Shown one piece after another: positions 35,906 to 45,173 of a DNA stretch of 64,000 nucleotides. Within the stretch, counting starts at the first letter, position 1. Each line of letters opens with the position of its first letter. Location of the stretch: assembly GCA_014872875.1 (NCBI GenBank), contig WKFI01000006.1, positions 1 to 64,000 of the forward strand, read 5' to 3'. The translations under genes were made by a program, and so were the position numbers. The stretch is from Paracoccaceae bacterium. Lineage in GTDB: Bacteria > Pseudomonadota > Alphaproteobacteria > Rhodobacterales > Rhodobacteraceae. The notes below the pieces were generated by a model. The model did no database searches, was not told the origin of the DNA, and was given only the letters and a program-made list of their open reading frames with translations.

Positions 35906-36862
35906 TCAGGCCCACAGATCAGTGGACAGGTACTTTAGACCACTGTCGCAGATAACAACACCGACGACCCCACCAGCCTGCGCCCCGTCCAGAAGCCGCA
36001 ATGCTGCCGCCACATTGGCGCCGGCTGAAAAGCCCGCAAAGATCCCCTCTTCGCGGGCCATCGCCCGGGCGGTTTCCCTCGCCTCGTCCCCGCTGATCGA
36101 CAGATGCCCATCCGCCTGCACCCCCTCCAGCAAGGTCAGATCCGCCATCGCATAGCCACCGCCCTGGATCGGATGTGCCGGATCCCGGGCAGGCTGGCCG
36201 GCCAGCACCGCTGCCCCTTCGGGTTCAACCAGATAGCCCTTGATCTTTGGGTTCCGCTCGCTCAGCGCCCGCATGGTCCCGGCAAAGGTCCCGCCCGACC
36301 CGGCGAAATCGGCAAACGCAGTGAGTGTTTCATCGGACTCAGCCCACAGTTCTGGTCCAGTCGTTCTATAATGCGCCGCTGCGTTGCCCTCGCGCTCAAA
36401 CTGATCCGCCCGAAACGCCCCGCGCGCCGCTGTCAGCCGCTGCGCCTCAGCATCCACCAAGGCCAGATCCGCGCCCGAGACCTCACCGGGAACCGACCCT
36501 GACGCCTGATCGACCAGCACCACGTCAGCCCCCAGCGCCGCCATCATCCGCGCCCGCTCGACCGAATTGCCCCGACTCATAACGGCCACGAAAGGATAGC
36601 CCTTGATCCCACAGACAATTGCCAACCCGGTTCCCATATTGCCCGATGTCAACTCCACAACCGTTTGCCCGGGCTGCAACGACCCATCCCGTTCCGCTGC
36701 CTCGATAATGCCGAGCGCCGCCCGGTCCTTTTTTGAGATCCCCGGATTCAGGTAATCCAGCTTCGCCAGGATCCTTCCCTTCAGGCCCCGCCTCGCCACC
36801 ATCCGGTCCAACCAAACTGAAGGCGTCCCGCCAATCACATCCAAAATCGACTCCGCCGCCAT
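35906..36862 (-). CDS. PLP-dependent cysteine synthase-like protein
   Basis: The 318-residue fold-type II PLP enzyme carries the lysine motif S-K-K-D-R (K45), the phosphate/substrate loop T-S-G-N-M-G-T-G, the G-S-G-G-T-F-A-G PLP-phosphate loop and a late I-C-D-S-G-L-K-Y segment. These place it in the CysK/CBS family, but N-P-G-I-S-K-K-D-R differs from the usual N-P-x-G-S-V-K-D-R, so the substrate may not be O-acetylserine. It follows tdh on the same strand; a repeat element forms its leader. Confidence 0.85.
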   Translation of the reverse strand: MAAESILDVIGGTPSVWLDRMVARRGLKGRILAKLDYLNPGISKKDRAALGIIEAAERDGSLQPGQTVVELTSGNMGTGLAIVCGIKGYPFVAVMSRGNSVERARMMAALGADVVLVDQASGSVPGEVSGADLALVDAEAQRLTAARGAFRADQFEREGNAAAHYRTTGPELWAESDETLTAFADFAGSGGTFAGTMRALSERNPKIKGYLVEPEGAAVLAGQPARDPAHPIQGGGYAMADLTLLEGVQADGHLSISGDEARETARAMAREEGIFAGFSAGANVAAALRLLDGAQAGGVVGVVICDSGLKYLSTDLWA

Positions 36863-36873
36863 GACCCGTTCCC

Positions 36874-36936
36874 GCTTCTTTCTGGTTCCAAATACCTCGG
36901 GGTGAATGCGCCAAAGGCGCAGAGGGGCAGTGCCCC
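36874..36936 (-). repeat. Dispersed intergenic element, copy A
   Basis: Read on the minus strand: an AGGGGC/GCCCCT hairpin, a GCGCC/GGCGC hairpin, then a 29-nt tail (36902-36874) that starts CCCCGAGGTATTTGG. The tail is identical to copy B at 42592-42620. It occupies the tdh to CysK-like gap and ends 11 bp before the start codon. Confidence 0.75.
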
Positions 36937-36944
36937 TCAAACCC

Positions 36945-37991
36945 TCACCGCCAGTTCAGCACAACCTTGCCCGACCTGCCTGACTTCATCGCGGCGAATC
37001 CCTGTTCGAAATCGCCCACCGAAAATTCATGGGTGATCACGCGGCTCACATCCAGCCCGTTCTGCAACATGGCGATCATCTTGTACCAGGTCTCGAACAT
37101 CTCACGCCCGTAAACGCCCTTGATGGTGATCGCTTTGAAGACGATGTGGCTCCAATCCACCGGAGATTTCCCCGGCGGGATCCCCAGCAGTGCGATCTTA
37201 CCGCCCATCACCAGCGCCTCCACCATCTGGTCCAGCGCAGCCTGATTGCCCGACATCTCAAGGCCGACGTCAAAGCCTTGCGTCATCCCCAACTCGGCGA
37301 TCACGTCGTTCAGGTCTTCCTGTGTCACATCCACCGTACGCACCGTCGGCACCACATGCTGCGCCAGCGTCAGCCGGTCCGGGTTCACATCAGTGATCGC
37401 CACATGCCGCGCGCCCGCGTGCCGCGCCACCGCTGCGGCCATGATACCGATGGGACCCGCGCCGGTGATCAGAACATCTTCGCCCAGCAGATCAAAGCTC
37501 AGCGCCGTGTGAACCGCGTTGCCCAGCGGGTCGAGAATGGCCCCGATCTCATCCGGAATGTCATCAGGCAGCGGCACCACATTGAACGCAGGCAGGCGCA
37601 GATACTCGGCAAAAGCCCCCTGTTCGTTGACCCCGATCCCCCGTGTGCCGGGATCCAGGTGAAACTTGCCCGACCGGCTCTGCCGACTGTCATGGCGGAT
37701 CAGATGGCCCTCGCCGGAACAGCGCTGACCGATCGCAAGGCCTTCCACATCGCGCCCGATCTCAACAATCTCACCGGCGAATTCATGCCCAGTGATCATC
37801 GGCACCGGCACGGTCCCGGCAGCCCAGTCATCCCAGTTCCAGATGTGAATGTCCGTGCCGCAGATCCCGGTCTTGTTGATGCGGATCAGCACCTCGTCGT
37901 GACTGATTTCCGGCACCGGAGCCTGAACCATCCACAGCCCCTCTTTGGGGTGGGACTTCTCCAGCGCCTTCATGGTGTTAGGGAGCGTCAT
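36945..37991 (-). CDS. tdh: L-threonine 3-dehydrogenase, structural-zinc-less form
   Basis: Tdh oxidises threonine to 2-amino-3-oxobutyrate with NAD+. The 348-residue medium-chain dehydrogenase keeps the catalytic zinc residues C44 (G-I-C-G-T-D) and H69-E70 (G-H-E), plus the G-A-G-P-I-G nucleotide loop. The structural zinc lobe is altered: C-x2-C-x2-C-x7-C of E. coli Tdh is replaced by R99, S102, S105 and D113, while the flanking S-G-E-G-H and G-I-G-V-N are conserved. It overlaps kbl by 4 bp, supporting the assignment. Confidence 0.92.
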   Translation of the reverse strand: MTLPNTMKALEKSHPKEGLWMVQAPVPEISHDEVLIRINKTGICGTDIHIWNWDDWAAGTVPVPMITGHEFAGEIVEIGRDVEGLAIGQRCSGEGHLIRHDSRQSRSGKFHLDPGTRGIGVNEQGAFAEYLRLPAFNVVPLPDDIPDEIGAILDPLGNAVHTALSFDLLGEDVLITGAGPIGIMAAAVARHAGARHVAITDVNPDRLTLAQHVVPTVRTVDVTQEDLNDVIAELGMTQGFDVGLEMSGNQAALDQMVEALVMGGKIALLGIPPGKSPVDWSHIVFKAITIKGVYGREMFETWYKMIAMLQNGLDVSRVITHEFSVGDFEQGFAAMKSGRSGKVVLNWR

Positions 37992-39175
37992 GAGATCACC
38001 CCCAACTCCCGACCCACTTTACCAAAGGCCGCCAGCGCCTTGTCCAGCTCCTCCCGCGTGAGCGCTGCGTTCATTTGCGTGCGGATCCTTGCCTGCCCAC
38101 GCGGCACCACCGGGAAGAAAAAGCCCGAGACATAGACCCCTTCGTCAAACAGCCGCGACGCCATCTCCTGCGCCAGCTTGGCGTCCCCCAGCATCACCGG
38201 AATGATCGGGTGCTCCCCAGGCAGCAGATCAAAGCCCAACGCCTCCAGCCCCGCGCGCCAATAGCGTGCATTTTCAAACAGTTGGGCGCGTTGATCTGCG
38301 CCTTCTTCCACCAGCTGCAGGGCTTCGATCCCCGCAGCCACGATGCTGGGCGGCAGCGAGTTTGAGAACAGATAGGGCCGCGCCCGCTGCCGCAGCAGGT
38401 CGATCACTGGCTGCGGCCCGGCGATATAACCGCCGATTGCCCCCCCAAGTGCCTTGCCCAAAGTTCCAGTCAGAATGTCCACATCGACACCGAAATGATC
38501 CGGCGTACCCGCCCCGTTCGGCCCCATGAAGCCGGTGGCGTGGCAGTCATCCACCATCAGCACCGCGTCGTATTTGTCCGCCAGCGCCCGGATTTCCGGC
38601 AGCTTCGCCAGATAGCCATCCATGGAAAATACGCCATCGGTGGCAATCATGATGTGCCGCGCGCCGTCCTCCCTCGCCTGCTTCAGCCAGGCCTCCAGAT
38701 CGTTCATGTCGCTGTTGAGGTAGCGATAGCGTTTCGCCTTGCACAGCCTCACCCCGTCGATGATCGACGCATGGTTCAGCGAGTCCGAGATGATCGCATC
38801 CTCGGGCCCCAGCAGCGGTTCGAACAGCCCGCCATTGGCGTCGAAACAGGCCGCAAACAGGATCGCGTCATCCTTGCCCAGAAACTTTGCCAGCTTCTGT
38901 TCCAGCTCGCGGTGAATGTCCTGGGTGCCACAGATGAACCGCACGCTCGCCATGCCGAACCCCTTGGGTCCCATTGCCTCCTGCGCCGCCTCGATCAACG
39001 CCGGGTGGTCCGCCAGCCCCAGATAATTGTTGGCGCACAGGTTGATGACCTCATGCCCGCCCACCACGATCTCACCGCCCTGAGGCGAGGTGATCATGCG
39101 TTCGCGTTTCATCAGACCGTCTTCTTCGATCTGTTCCAGCGTGGCCGAGATGTCGTTCAGAAAGGCGTTGGACAT
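37988..39175 (-). CDS. kbl: 2-amino-3-ketobutyrate CoA ligase (glycine C-acetyltransferase)
   Basis: Kbl cleaves 2-amino-3-oxobutyrate with CoA to glycine and acetyl-CoA. The 395-residue alpha-oxoamine synthase shows L-C-A-N-N-Y-L-G-L, the [10 protein letters not shown] segment binding PLP, and the PLP lysine in [13 protein letters not shown] 39175 fits the family start. Its 3' end overlaps tdh, so threonine degradation is a two-gene unit here. Confidence 0.96.
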   Translation of the reverse strand: MSNAFLNDISATLEQIEEDGLMKRERMITSPQGGEIVVGGHEVINLCANNYLGLADHPALIEAAQEAMGPKGFGMASVRFICGTQDIHRELEQKLAKFLGKDDAILFAACFDANGGLFEPLLGPEDAIISDSLNHASIIDGVRLCKAKRYRYLNSDMNDLEAWLKQAREDGARHIMIATDGVFSMDGYLAKLPEIRALADKYDAVLMVDDCHATGFMGPNGAGTPDHFGVDVDILTGTLGKALGGAIGGYIAGPQPVIDLLRQRARPYLFSNSLPPSIVAAGIEALQLVEEGADQRAQLFENARYWRAGLEALGFDLLPGEHPIIPVMLGDAKLAQEMASRLFDEGVYVSGFFFPVVPRGQARIRTQMNAALTREELDKALAAFGKVGRELGVIS

Positions 39176-39251
39176 GATGAGACTCCGTTGGTTCGAGTCA
39201 TCATCTACCATAACGGATGAAATTCCGAAATAGAGGATTTCACTATGCTGG

Positions 39252-39278
39252 AAAAAAATCCGTGAAGGCGGATTTTTA
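39252..39278 (-). terminator. Intrinsic terminator of the MFS gene
   Basis: A 9-bp stem (39254-39262 with 39269-39277) pairs AAAAATCCG with CGGATTTTT around a 6-nt loop. On the minus strand it ends in a run of seven T. It separates the MFS gene from kbl downstream. Confidence 0.82.
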
Positions 39279-39316
39279 TCTTTCACCCGGGCCTCGGGCG
39301 AATTCCCTGTCAGAAC

Positions 39317-40498
39317 CTAAGCCTCTTCTGCACGTGCCATCCTCGGCAACGACGCCACCAGTGCCAAGCCAATGACTGCAAGAGAGGCCAAAGCCAGGAA
39401 GGCGTAATAATAACTGCCGGAAACGTCAAAGATCCGCCCGGCCATGATCGGCCCGATTGCGCCACCGACAGTCCCGAAAAACAGGATCGTCCCAAAGATG
39501 GATCCATGCGACTTCATACCGAAATACTCGGCAACCAGCGGTGAGACGACGGTGAACAGTCCACCATGCGAAAACCCGTAGATAGCCACCACCAGGAACA
39601 CCAGGCCATGCGCTGATACCCCCATAAAGGCTACGAGACTGCCCAGCAAAACCGTGAAACACAGAAGGAATGCCCGTTTGCTGCCGATCCGGTCCGACAG
39701 GAAGCCCACCCCCAGACGCCCACCGATGCTGGTGGCACCAAGCACCGACAACAAGGTTGCAGCCGTGGCCGTGGACATGCCCAGATCCATCCCGTGAACC
39801 GCAAGGTGTGTCGGTACTGTCATCATCGACGGGAAGAACGTGAACTGAACGGCGCAAAGGGTCCAGAACACGCGTGACCGGCGCGCCTCGGCATAGCTTA
39901 CCCCTCTCGACAGATCCGATTGATCGGATCCATGCGTCACTGTTGGGCGGCTCATCGAGAATGCAGCAATGACCAGCAGCACAATGGCTCCGCTGCCCAG
40001 AATGACCAGCGTCTGCCGCCACCCGAACGAGATCAACAGAAAGGCCGCAAGGGGCGGAACGGCGATCTGTCCCAACGCAGTGCCCGATTTTACGACGCCG
40101 GACATGATCCCACGCCGCTTGTTGAACCAGCGCGCTATGGTCGAAAGCGTCACAACGTCATGCGACCCCAGGCCCAGCGCCATGAAAACGGCAAAGATCG
40201 CGAACAACTGCCATTCGGCCGTGATCATCGACAACAGGATATAGCCAAGCCCATAGGCCACCCCGGTGATCCCCAAGACGACCCTCGGGCCGAAACGGTC
40301 ATTCATGCGGCCCGCCAGGATGGCCAGCAGGCCCATTATGAAAAAGGACAGAGAAGAGGCGCTGGCAACCAGCGTTCGGGACCAGCCGAATTCCTCCTGA
40401 AACGGGTTGAAGAACAACCCGTATGAAAACAGCAATCCGATGACGGTGAACTGGGTAAGACAGGCACCAAAAAGGGAGCTGTAACGTGGTTCCATCAT
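39317..40498 (-). CDS. Major facilitator superfamily transporter
   Basis: The 393-residue protein has 12 predicted membrane helices and MFS loop motifs such as A-G-R-M-N-D-R-F-G-P-R after helix 2 and the corresponding L-S-D-R-I-G-S-K-R-A in the second half. It resembles the monocarboxylate/oxalate-formate antiporter-like group (F-G-W-S-R near the start), but the substrate is unknown. The start may be GTG 40501 or ATG 40498; GGGAAG lies upstream. It precedes the XRE-cupin gene's 3' end on the same strand. Confidence 0.9.
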   Translation of the reverse strand: MMEPRYSSLFGACLTQFTVIGLLFSYGLFFNPFQEEFGWSRTLVASASSLSFFIMGLLAILAGRMNDRFGPRVVLGITGVAYGLGYILLSMITAEWQLFAIFAVFMALGLGSHDVVTLSTIARWFNKRRGIMSGVVKSGTALGQIAVPPLAAFLLISFGWRQTLVILGSGAIVLLVIAAFSMSRPTVTHGSDQSDLSRGVSYAEARRSRVFWTLCAVQFTFFPSMMTVPTHLAVHGMDLGMSTATAATLLSVLGATSIGGRLGVGFLSDRIGSKRAFLLCFTVLLGSLVAFMGVSAHGLVFLVVAIYGFSHGGLFTVVSPLVAEYFGMKSHGSIFGTILFFGTVGGAIGPIMAGRIFDVSGSYYYAFLALASLAVIGLALVASLPRMARAEEA

Positions 40499-40624
40499 CA
40501 CCGTCTTCCCTTTACCGGCACTTGTTCAGTTCATGTTTGATCATTCCGACAGGAGCAGCACAAGACACCAGTCATGGACGGAACCTTCGTGACCCCAAGG
40601 TCCCGACCTGTTTGCCAGGCCGGG

Positions 40625-41191
40625 TCAGGCGTTCTTCACGATCAGAAATACCCGCGCCGCGCCGTCCGGGGCGCTGATCGCATGGGCCACGTCCGCCGCA
40701 TAGCGGGCCGTGTCCCCGGCTTGCAACTGGTGTTCGGCCGTGCCGGAGCGTACTGTGATCTTCCCCTCCAGCACCGTAAGTTGCTCCATCGCACCACGGG
40801 TATGGGGTTGGCTGTTCAAAGCGCCCCCCTTGTCGAACCTGATGTCATAGACCTCATGCCCTCCGGCCTCTTCCGGCGGCGACAGGATCCGGATGCGGCA
40901 GCCCTGCCCCATGTTTTCTATCTTGGGCACGTCCACCGATTTCAGCACCTCGATCCGGTCCCGGGTCTGGCCGGTTTCCAGCAGGCCTGCGAAATCCACC
41001 TGCAGGGCGCGGGTCAGATTCCACAGGGTCGCAATGGTCGGGCTGCTTTCGCCGCGTTCGATCTGGCTAACCATCGACCGGCTGACACCCGAAAGGTTGG
41101 CAACCGCTTCCAGGGAAAGTCCCTGAGCGCGGCGGGCCTCTTTCAGCCGAGCGGGAAGGCGGGTCAGGATATCGTCTGAATTTTCCGTCAT
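40625..41191 (-). CDS. XRE-cupin transcriptional regulator
   Basis: The 188-residue product joins an N-terminal XRE helix-turn-helix (R-L-K-E-A-R-R-A-Q-G-L-S-L-E-A-V-A-N-L-S-G-V-S-R-S-M-V-S-Q-I-E-R-G) to a C-terminal cupin (about 110-185, with Q-P-H-T-R-G-A-M-E-Q). Such regulators sense small metabolites. It is divergent from the thiolase gene and upstream of the MFS gene, either of which could be its target. Confidence 0.9.
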   Translation of the reverse strand: MTENSDDILTRLPARLKEARRAQGLSLEAVANLSGVSRSMVSQIERGESSPTIATLWNLTRALQVDFAGLLETGQTRDRIEVLKSVDVPKIENMGQGCRIRILSPPEEAGGHEVYDIRFDKGGALNSQPHTRGAMEQLTVLEGKITVRSGTAEHQLQAGDTARYAADVAHAISAPDGAARVFLIVKNA

Positions 41192-41379
41192 AACGGACTC
41201 CTGCGCGATCCGGCTTGGATTTGTCAATGTCCCGGCGGTTTCGCCGCAGTGCGGCAGTGCACCGGCTGTGTACAGTTGGCGTACGGCTTGTGCACCCCGT
41301 GTTCCTGTGACGGGACGTTGCGCAAGACAGCGGATGCTGCATCTGCATAATGCCCGCAACCGGAGAGGAGAGAGACCCC

Positions 41380-42555
41380 ATGACCGATATCGTAATTCTG
41401 GACGGCGCACGCACGGCCATCGGCACCTTCGGCGGCAGCCTTGCGGCAACCGCCCCCATCGACCTCGCCACAGTAGCCACCAATGCGGCCATGGAACGCT
41501 CCGGCGTTGAGCCGGAACAGATCGGCAATGTGGTCTTTGGCCATGTGATCAACACCGAACCGCGCGACATGTACCTGTCCCGGGTTGCGGCAATCCAGGC
41601 CGGCATCCCGAATGGCACCCCGGCCATGAACGTCAACCGCTTGTGTGGCTCTGGTGCGCAAGCGATTGTGTCGGGAATTCAATCGCTCATGCTGGGTGAC
41701 GCGGATTTCGCCCTGACCGGTGGTGCCGAAAACATGTCGCGCAGCCCATTCATCATGCCGCAACAGCGTTGGGGCGCCAAGATGGGTGATGTCAAATCGC
41801 TGGACATGATGCTTGGCGCGTTGAACTGCCCCTTCGGCACTGGTCACATGGGCGTCACAGCCGAGAATGTGGCGGACGAACATGATGTCACACGCGAACA
41901 GATGGACGAATTTGCCCTGACCAGCCAAACCCGCGCCGCAGCCGCCATTGAAGCCGGGTATTTCCAGAGCCAGATCACCCCGGTTGAAGTCAAGGTAAAG
42001 CGGGACATGGTCCCGTTCGAAGTGGACGAACACCCCAAGGCCACAACCGTCGAGGCTCTCGCAGGCCTGCGCCCGGTCTTCCAGAAGGACGGTCGCGTAA
42101 CCGCTGGCAATGCAAGCGGAATCAACGACGGAGCAGCAGCCATTGTTCTGGCAAATGCCGATGCTGCCGAGAAGGCCGGGCTGAAGCCGAAAGCGCGTGT
42201 CCTGGGTTACGCCCATGCCGGTGTACGCCCGGAAGTCATGGGCATCGGACCAGTTCCGGCAGTACAGAATCTGTTGGCCAAGACCGGCCTGTCGGTTGGC
42301 GATTTCGACGTCATCGAATCCAACGAAGCCTTTGCGGCACAGGCGCTGGCGGTCAACAAGGAACTGGGTCTGGATCCGGCCAAGGTGAACCCCAATGGTG
42401 GCGCGATTGCGCTGGGTCACCCAGTGGGGGCCACCGGAGCGATCATCACCGTGAAAGCTATGTATGAGCTGGAGCGGATCGGTGGGTCCAAGGCACTGAT
42501 CACCATGTGTATCGGTGGCGGTCAGGGGATCGCACTGGCGATCGAACGTCTGTAA
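41380..42555 (+). CDS. Acetyl-CoA acetyltransferase (thiolase)
   Basis: The 391-residue thiolase condenses or cleaves acetoacetyl-CoA. Motifs are the nucleophile in N-R-L-C-G-S-G-A-Q-A, N-x-N-G-G-A-I-A-L-G-H-P-V-G-A-T-G and the second active-site cysteine in C-I-G-G-G-Q-G. GGAGAGGAGAGAG precedes the ATG. It may act in polyhydroxybutyrate or fatty acid metabolism. A divergent XRE-cupin regulator shares its upstream region, and a repeat-associated hairpin follows it. Confidence 0.95.
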   Translation: MTDIVILDGARTAIGTFGGSLAATAPIDLATVATNAAMERSGVEPEQIGNVVFGHVINTEPRDMYLSRVAAIQAGIPNGTPAMNVNRLCGSGAQAIVSGIQSLMLGDADFALTGGAENMSRSPFIMPQQRWGAKMGDVKSLDMMLGALNCPFGTGHMGVTAENVADEHDVTREQMDEFALTSQTRAAAAIEAGYFQSQITPVEVKVKRDMVPFEVDEHPKATTVEALAGLRPVFQKDGRVTAGNASGINDGAAAIVLANADAAEKAGLKPKARVLGYAHAGVRPEVMGIGPVPAVQNLLAKTGLSVGDFDVIESNEAFAAQALAVNKELGLDPAKVNPNGGAIALGHPVGATGAIITVKAMYELERIGGSKALITMCIGGGQGIALAIERL

Positions 42556-42570
42556 ACATTGCCGCGTTGA

Positions 42571-42620
42571 TTGGGGGCTCTGCCCCCAAACCCCCGAGGT
42601 ATTTGGAACCAGAAAGAAGC
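42571..42620 (+). repeat. Dispersed intergenic element, copy B
   Basis: A TTGGGGGC/GCCCCCAA hairpin (3-nt loop) is followed by the tail beginning CCCCCGAGGTATTTGG at 42591. The tail matches copy A over 29 nt without mismatch. It lies between two convergent genes, directly after the thiolase stop, and may serve as its transcript end. Confidence 0.75.
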
Positions 42621-42631
42621 AGGAGCGCGGG

Positions 42632-43618
42632 TCAGGGGCCCGCGTTTCTTTTTGCGCGTCGTGCGAGTTTCGCGGCAAGGTTTGGACCAACGCCGGGACG
42701 CGACCAGGGGCACACGGCGATACAGATCGCGCAACCATGGGTTTGGTTGAAAAACGGCAAGCACTTGTCGAAATCCACATACCATTTGCGGACGCCACGC
42801 ACCGTTTGTTTCTCCGAAAACAGTGCTTCGGGAGGGCAGGCATCCTGACAGATCCGACAGTTCTTGCAGAAGTCATCTATGCCGTACTCTTGCGCTGGCG
42901 TAATGGTAAGAGGCGCGTCTGTCAGGACTGCGGACAACCTGAAAGAAGAACCCAATTCCGGATTGATGATAGAACCATGTTTGCCAAGCTCGCCAAATCC
43001 ACAGGCCAGCGCGGGCGGGATCATTGCCAGGGAACTGGTCATCGGGCCCGTCAGTGGTTCAGCCTGCCAGCCCTGATGCCGCAACCAGGTCGCCGTCGTT
43101 TTGGCCGCCAGGGCCGCCCGACGATATTGCTCCATCACTTCAAGCCCGGCCTCAGCTTCCGGTGCTTTGCTGATTTCATCAAAATCATGTTGCACCCCAA
43201 TCATCACGACGCGGGGCAATGTGGCTTCGAAATCTTCCAGCACCCAATCGGGATCCACCTGGGCCACGCCAAATTTTTCGCATAGTCCATCGCTGAGGAA
43301 GCTTTTTGAGGCCTCCTCCCAACTTTGGTCAACAGATTGATTTTGTTGGGGCGAAATATCAGGCAGCGGAAGGTCCAGCACGGCCTGTCGCTTCTCTCGT
43401 GCCACGCCGAAACGGGGCTCGCGCGCTGACTGACCATAGAAATAACCCTGCAATTCCCCATGCGGGATGTCGCTCAGGTTTGTCGCCCAATACACCATTC
43501 GGGCGCGACGGAACTCGGTCTCTCCCAACCCGTTTACTTCATTCCCACTGACATCAGGCCAGAGGCGCATCTGGTCGGGATCAGGAACAAAGGGACGGTG
43601 CGGATTGCTGCGTGCCAT
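42632..43618 (-). CDS. QueG/reductive-dehalogenase-like double Fe-S cluster protein
   Basis: The 328-residue product has two 4Fe-4S motifs: C251, C254, C257, C261 and C286, C296, C299, C303. Before them stands a nitroreductase-like segment, G-E-L-G-K-H-G-S-I-I-N-P-E-L-G, as in epoxyqueuosine reductase (QueG) and RdhA, where this fold holds cobalamin. There is no Tat signal. It lacks the full QueG layout, so the function is open; a cytoplasmic cobalamin-dependent reductase is possible. It lies 25 bp after ubiB, so it may share the ubiE-ubiB transcript. Confidence 0.75.
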   Translation of the reverse strand: MARSNPHRPFVPDPDQMRLWPDVSGNEVNGLGETEFRRARMVYWATNLSDIPHGELQGYFYGQSAREPRFGVAREKRQAVLDLPLPDISPQQNQSVDQSWEEASKSFLSDGLCEKFGVAQVDPDWVLEDFEATLPRVVMIGVQHDFDEISKAPEAEAGLEVMEQYRRAALAAKTTATWLRHQGWQAEPLTGPMTSSLAMIPPALACGFGELGKHGSIINPELGSSFRLSAVLTDAPLTITPAQEYGIDDFCKNCRICQDACPPEALFSEKQTVRGVRKWYVDFDKCLPFFNQTHGCAICIAVCPWSRPGVGPNLAAKLARRAKRNAGP

Positions 43619-43643
43619 ACCGAGAGGCTAGCACGCCTGCGCC

Positions 43644-45170
43644 TCAAAGCACCTGAAAAATAGTTCCGGCCATGAGCACGCCCACGCCCACACCGATCAG
43701 AGCTGGGATCCACCATTTGCGCGAAGCGCTGCCATCACTCTGTGGATTGGACTGTGCGATCAAGGCCTGTTCGACCAGGGCTGGAAGACGGGGGCCAAAC
43801 CGGCCCATGACTCGCGCAGTTTTCACCAGATCGGCAATCACGGCGCGCGGGCCGATGGATTGCTTGATGTAATCCTCGACCACAGGCCGGGCGACTTCCC
43901 AGATATTGACCTGCGGATCCAGAGACCGGGCCACGCCTTCGACCACGACCATGGTGCGCTGCAACAGGATCAGCTCGGTCCGGGTTTCCATGCCGAACCG
44001 CTCTGTCACCTCGAACAGGTAATTCAACAGCCGGCCCATCGAGATATGGGAGGCATCCATACCAAATATCGGTTCGCCCACCGCACGTAGGGCACGGGCG
44101 AATTCATCCACATCCTGCGTGGCGGGGACATATCCTGCTTCGAAATGAACCTCGGCCACACGTTTGTAGTCGCGCTTGATGAAGCCGAACAGGATCTCGG
44201 CATAAACCCGTCGGGTGTATTCATCGATATGGCCCATGATACCAAAATCATAGGCGATGATATTGCCATTCGGAGCGACCTTGAGATTGCCCTGATGCAT
44301 GTCGGCATGGAAATAACCATCGCGCAGAGCGTGGTTCAGGAACAGCGTCAGCACCCGCTCGCCCAGCGCGCGGCGGTCGTGCCCCGCGGCATCCAATGCG
44401 TCATTGTCACCCAAAGGCGCTCCATCAGCCCAGCCCAATGTCATCACGCGGCGGGCCGAGAGGTTCCACAGGATGGGCGGCAGCTGAAAGCCTTCGTCAT
44501 GCTCGGTGTTGGCGGCAAATTCAGAAGCTGCGGCGCTTTCCAGCCGCAGATCGAGCTCGCCCTGTACCACACCATCGAAGTGTTCCACTACATCCATGGG
44601 GCGCAGACGTCGTGCGCCGGGGGCAAACAGATCGACGATGCGAGCCGCGAAGTAGAACGCGTCGATATCCTTGCGGAAAGCCCGTTCGATGCCGGGCCGC
44701 AGGACCTTGACGGCCACGTCTTCGCCGGTATCAGCCAGGCGCGCACGATGCACCTGTGCGATCGAGGCCGCTGCAATTGGCTCGCTAAACTCGCTGAACA
44801 GATCCTCGACCGGCAGGCCCAGTTCGCGTTCGACCTCTTCCATCGCTTCGGCGCGGGAAAACGGCGGCAGCTTGTCCTGCAGCACCCGCAACTGCTGGGC
44901 CATGTCTTCGCCCACCACGTCGGGGCGGGTCGAAAGGACCTGACCGAACTTGATATAGGCCGGGCCCAGCGCCGTCAGCGCTCGCGTGGCGGGCGGCATA
45001 TCCGGATCCCCCTTGTAGCCCAGCCATTTGAATGGCCAGCCCAGAGCGTGGGCCACAATTCGCAGCGCAGCCGGGGCTTCGAATGCTTCGAGCACCACGT
45101 TCATGGCACCGGTGCGCTCCAGAGTGGCGCCCGTCCGGATCAGGCGAATGATGTTGTGAGGGCCGCGCAT
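43644..45170 (-). CDS. ubiB: Ubiquinone biosynthesis protein UbiB
   Basis: UbiB is an atypical membrane ABC1/COQ8 ATPase-kinase that promotes ubiquinone synthesis. The 508-residue product shows the K-F-G-Q motif (K-x-G-Q), the A-S-I-A-Q-V-H-R-A nucleotide loop, V-A-V-K-V-L-R-P-G, H-A-D-M-H-Q-G-N and the Y-D-F-G motif, with two hydrophobic C-terminal segments. Its ATG begins 3 bp after the ubiE stop, so the two are an operon. Confidence 0.96.
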   Translation of the reverse strand: MRGPHNIIRLIRTGATLERTGAMNVVLEAFEAPAALRIVAHALGWPFKWLGYKGDPDMPPATRALTALGPAYIKFGQVLSTRPDVVGEDMAQQLRVLQDKLPPFSRAEAMEEVERELGLPVEDLFSEFSEPIAAASIAQVHRARLADTGEDVAVKVLRPGIERAFRKDIDAFYFAARIVDLFAPGARRLRPMDVVEHFDGVVQGELDLRLESAAASEFAANTEHDEGFQLPPILWNLSARRVMTLGWADGAPLGDNDALDAAGHDRRALGERVLTLFLNHALRDGYFHADMHQGNLKVAPNGNIIAYDFGIMGHIDEYTRRVYAEILFGFIKRDYKRVAEVHFEAGYVPATQDVDEFARALRAVGEPIFGMDASHISMGRLLNYLFEVTERFGMETRTELILLQRTMVVVEGVARSLDPQVNIWEVARPVVEDYIKQSIGPRAVIADLVKTARVMGRFGPRLPALVEQALIAQSNPQSDGSASRKWWIPALIGVGVGVLMAGTIFQVL

Positions 45171-45173
45171 GCG

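Noticed and set aside
41224-42876. Long minus-strand frame opposite the thiolase
   Set aside because: Antisense shadow overlapping a secure gene and the end of the QueG-like gene.
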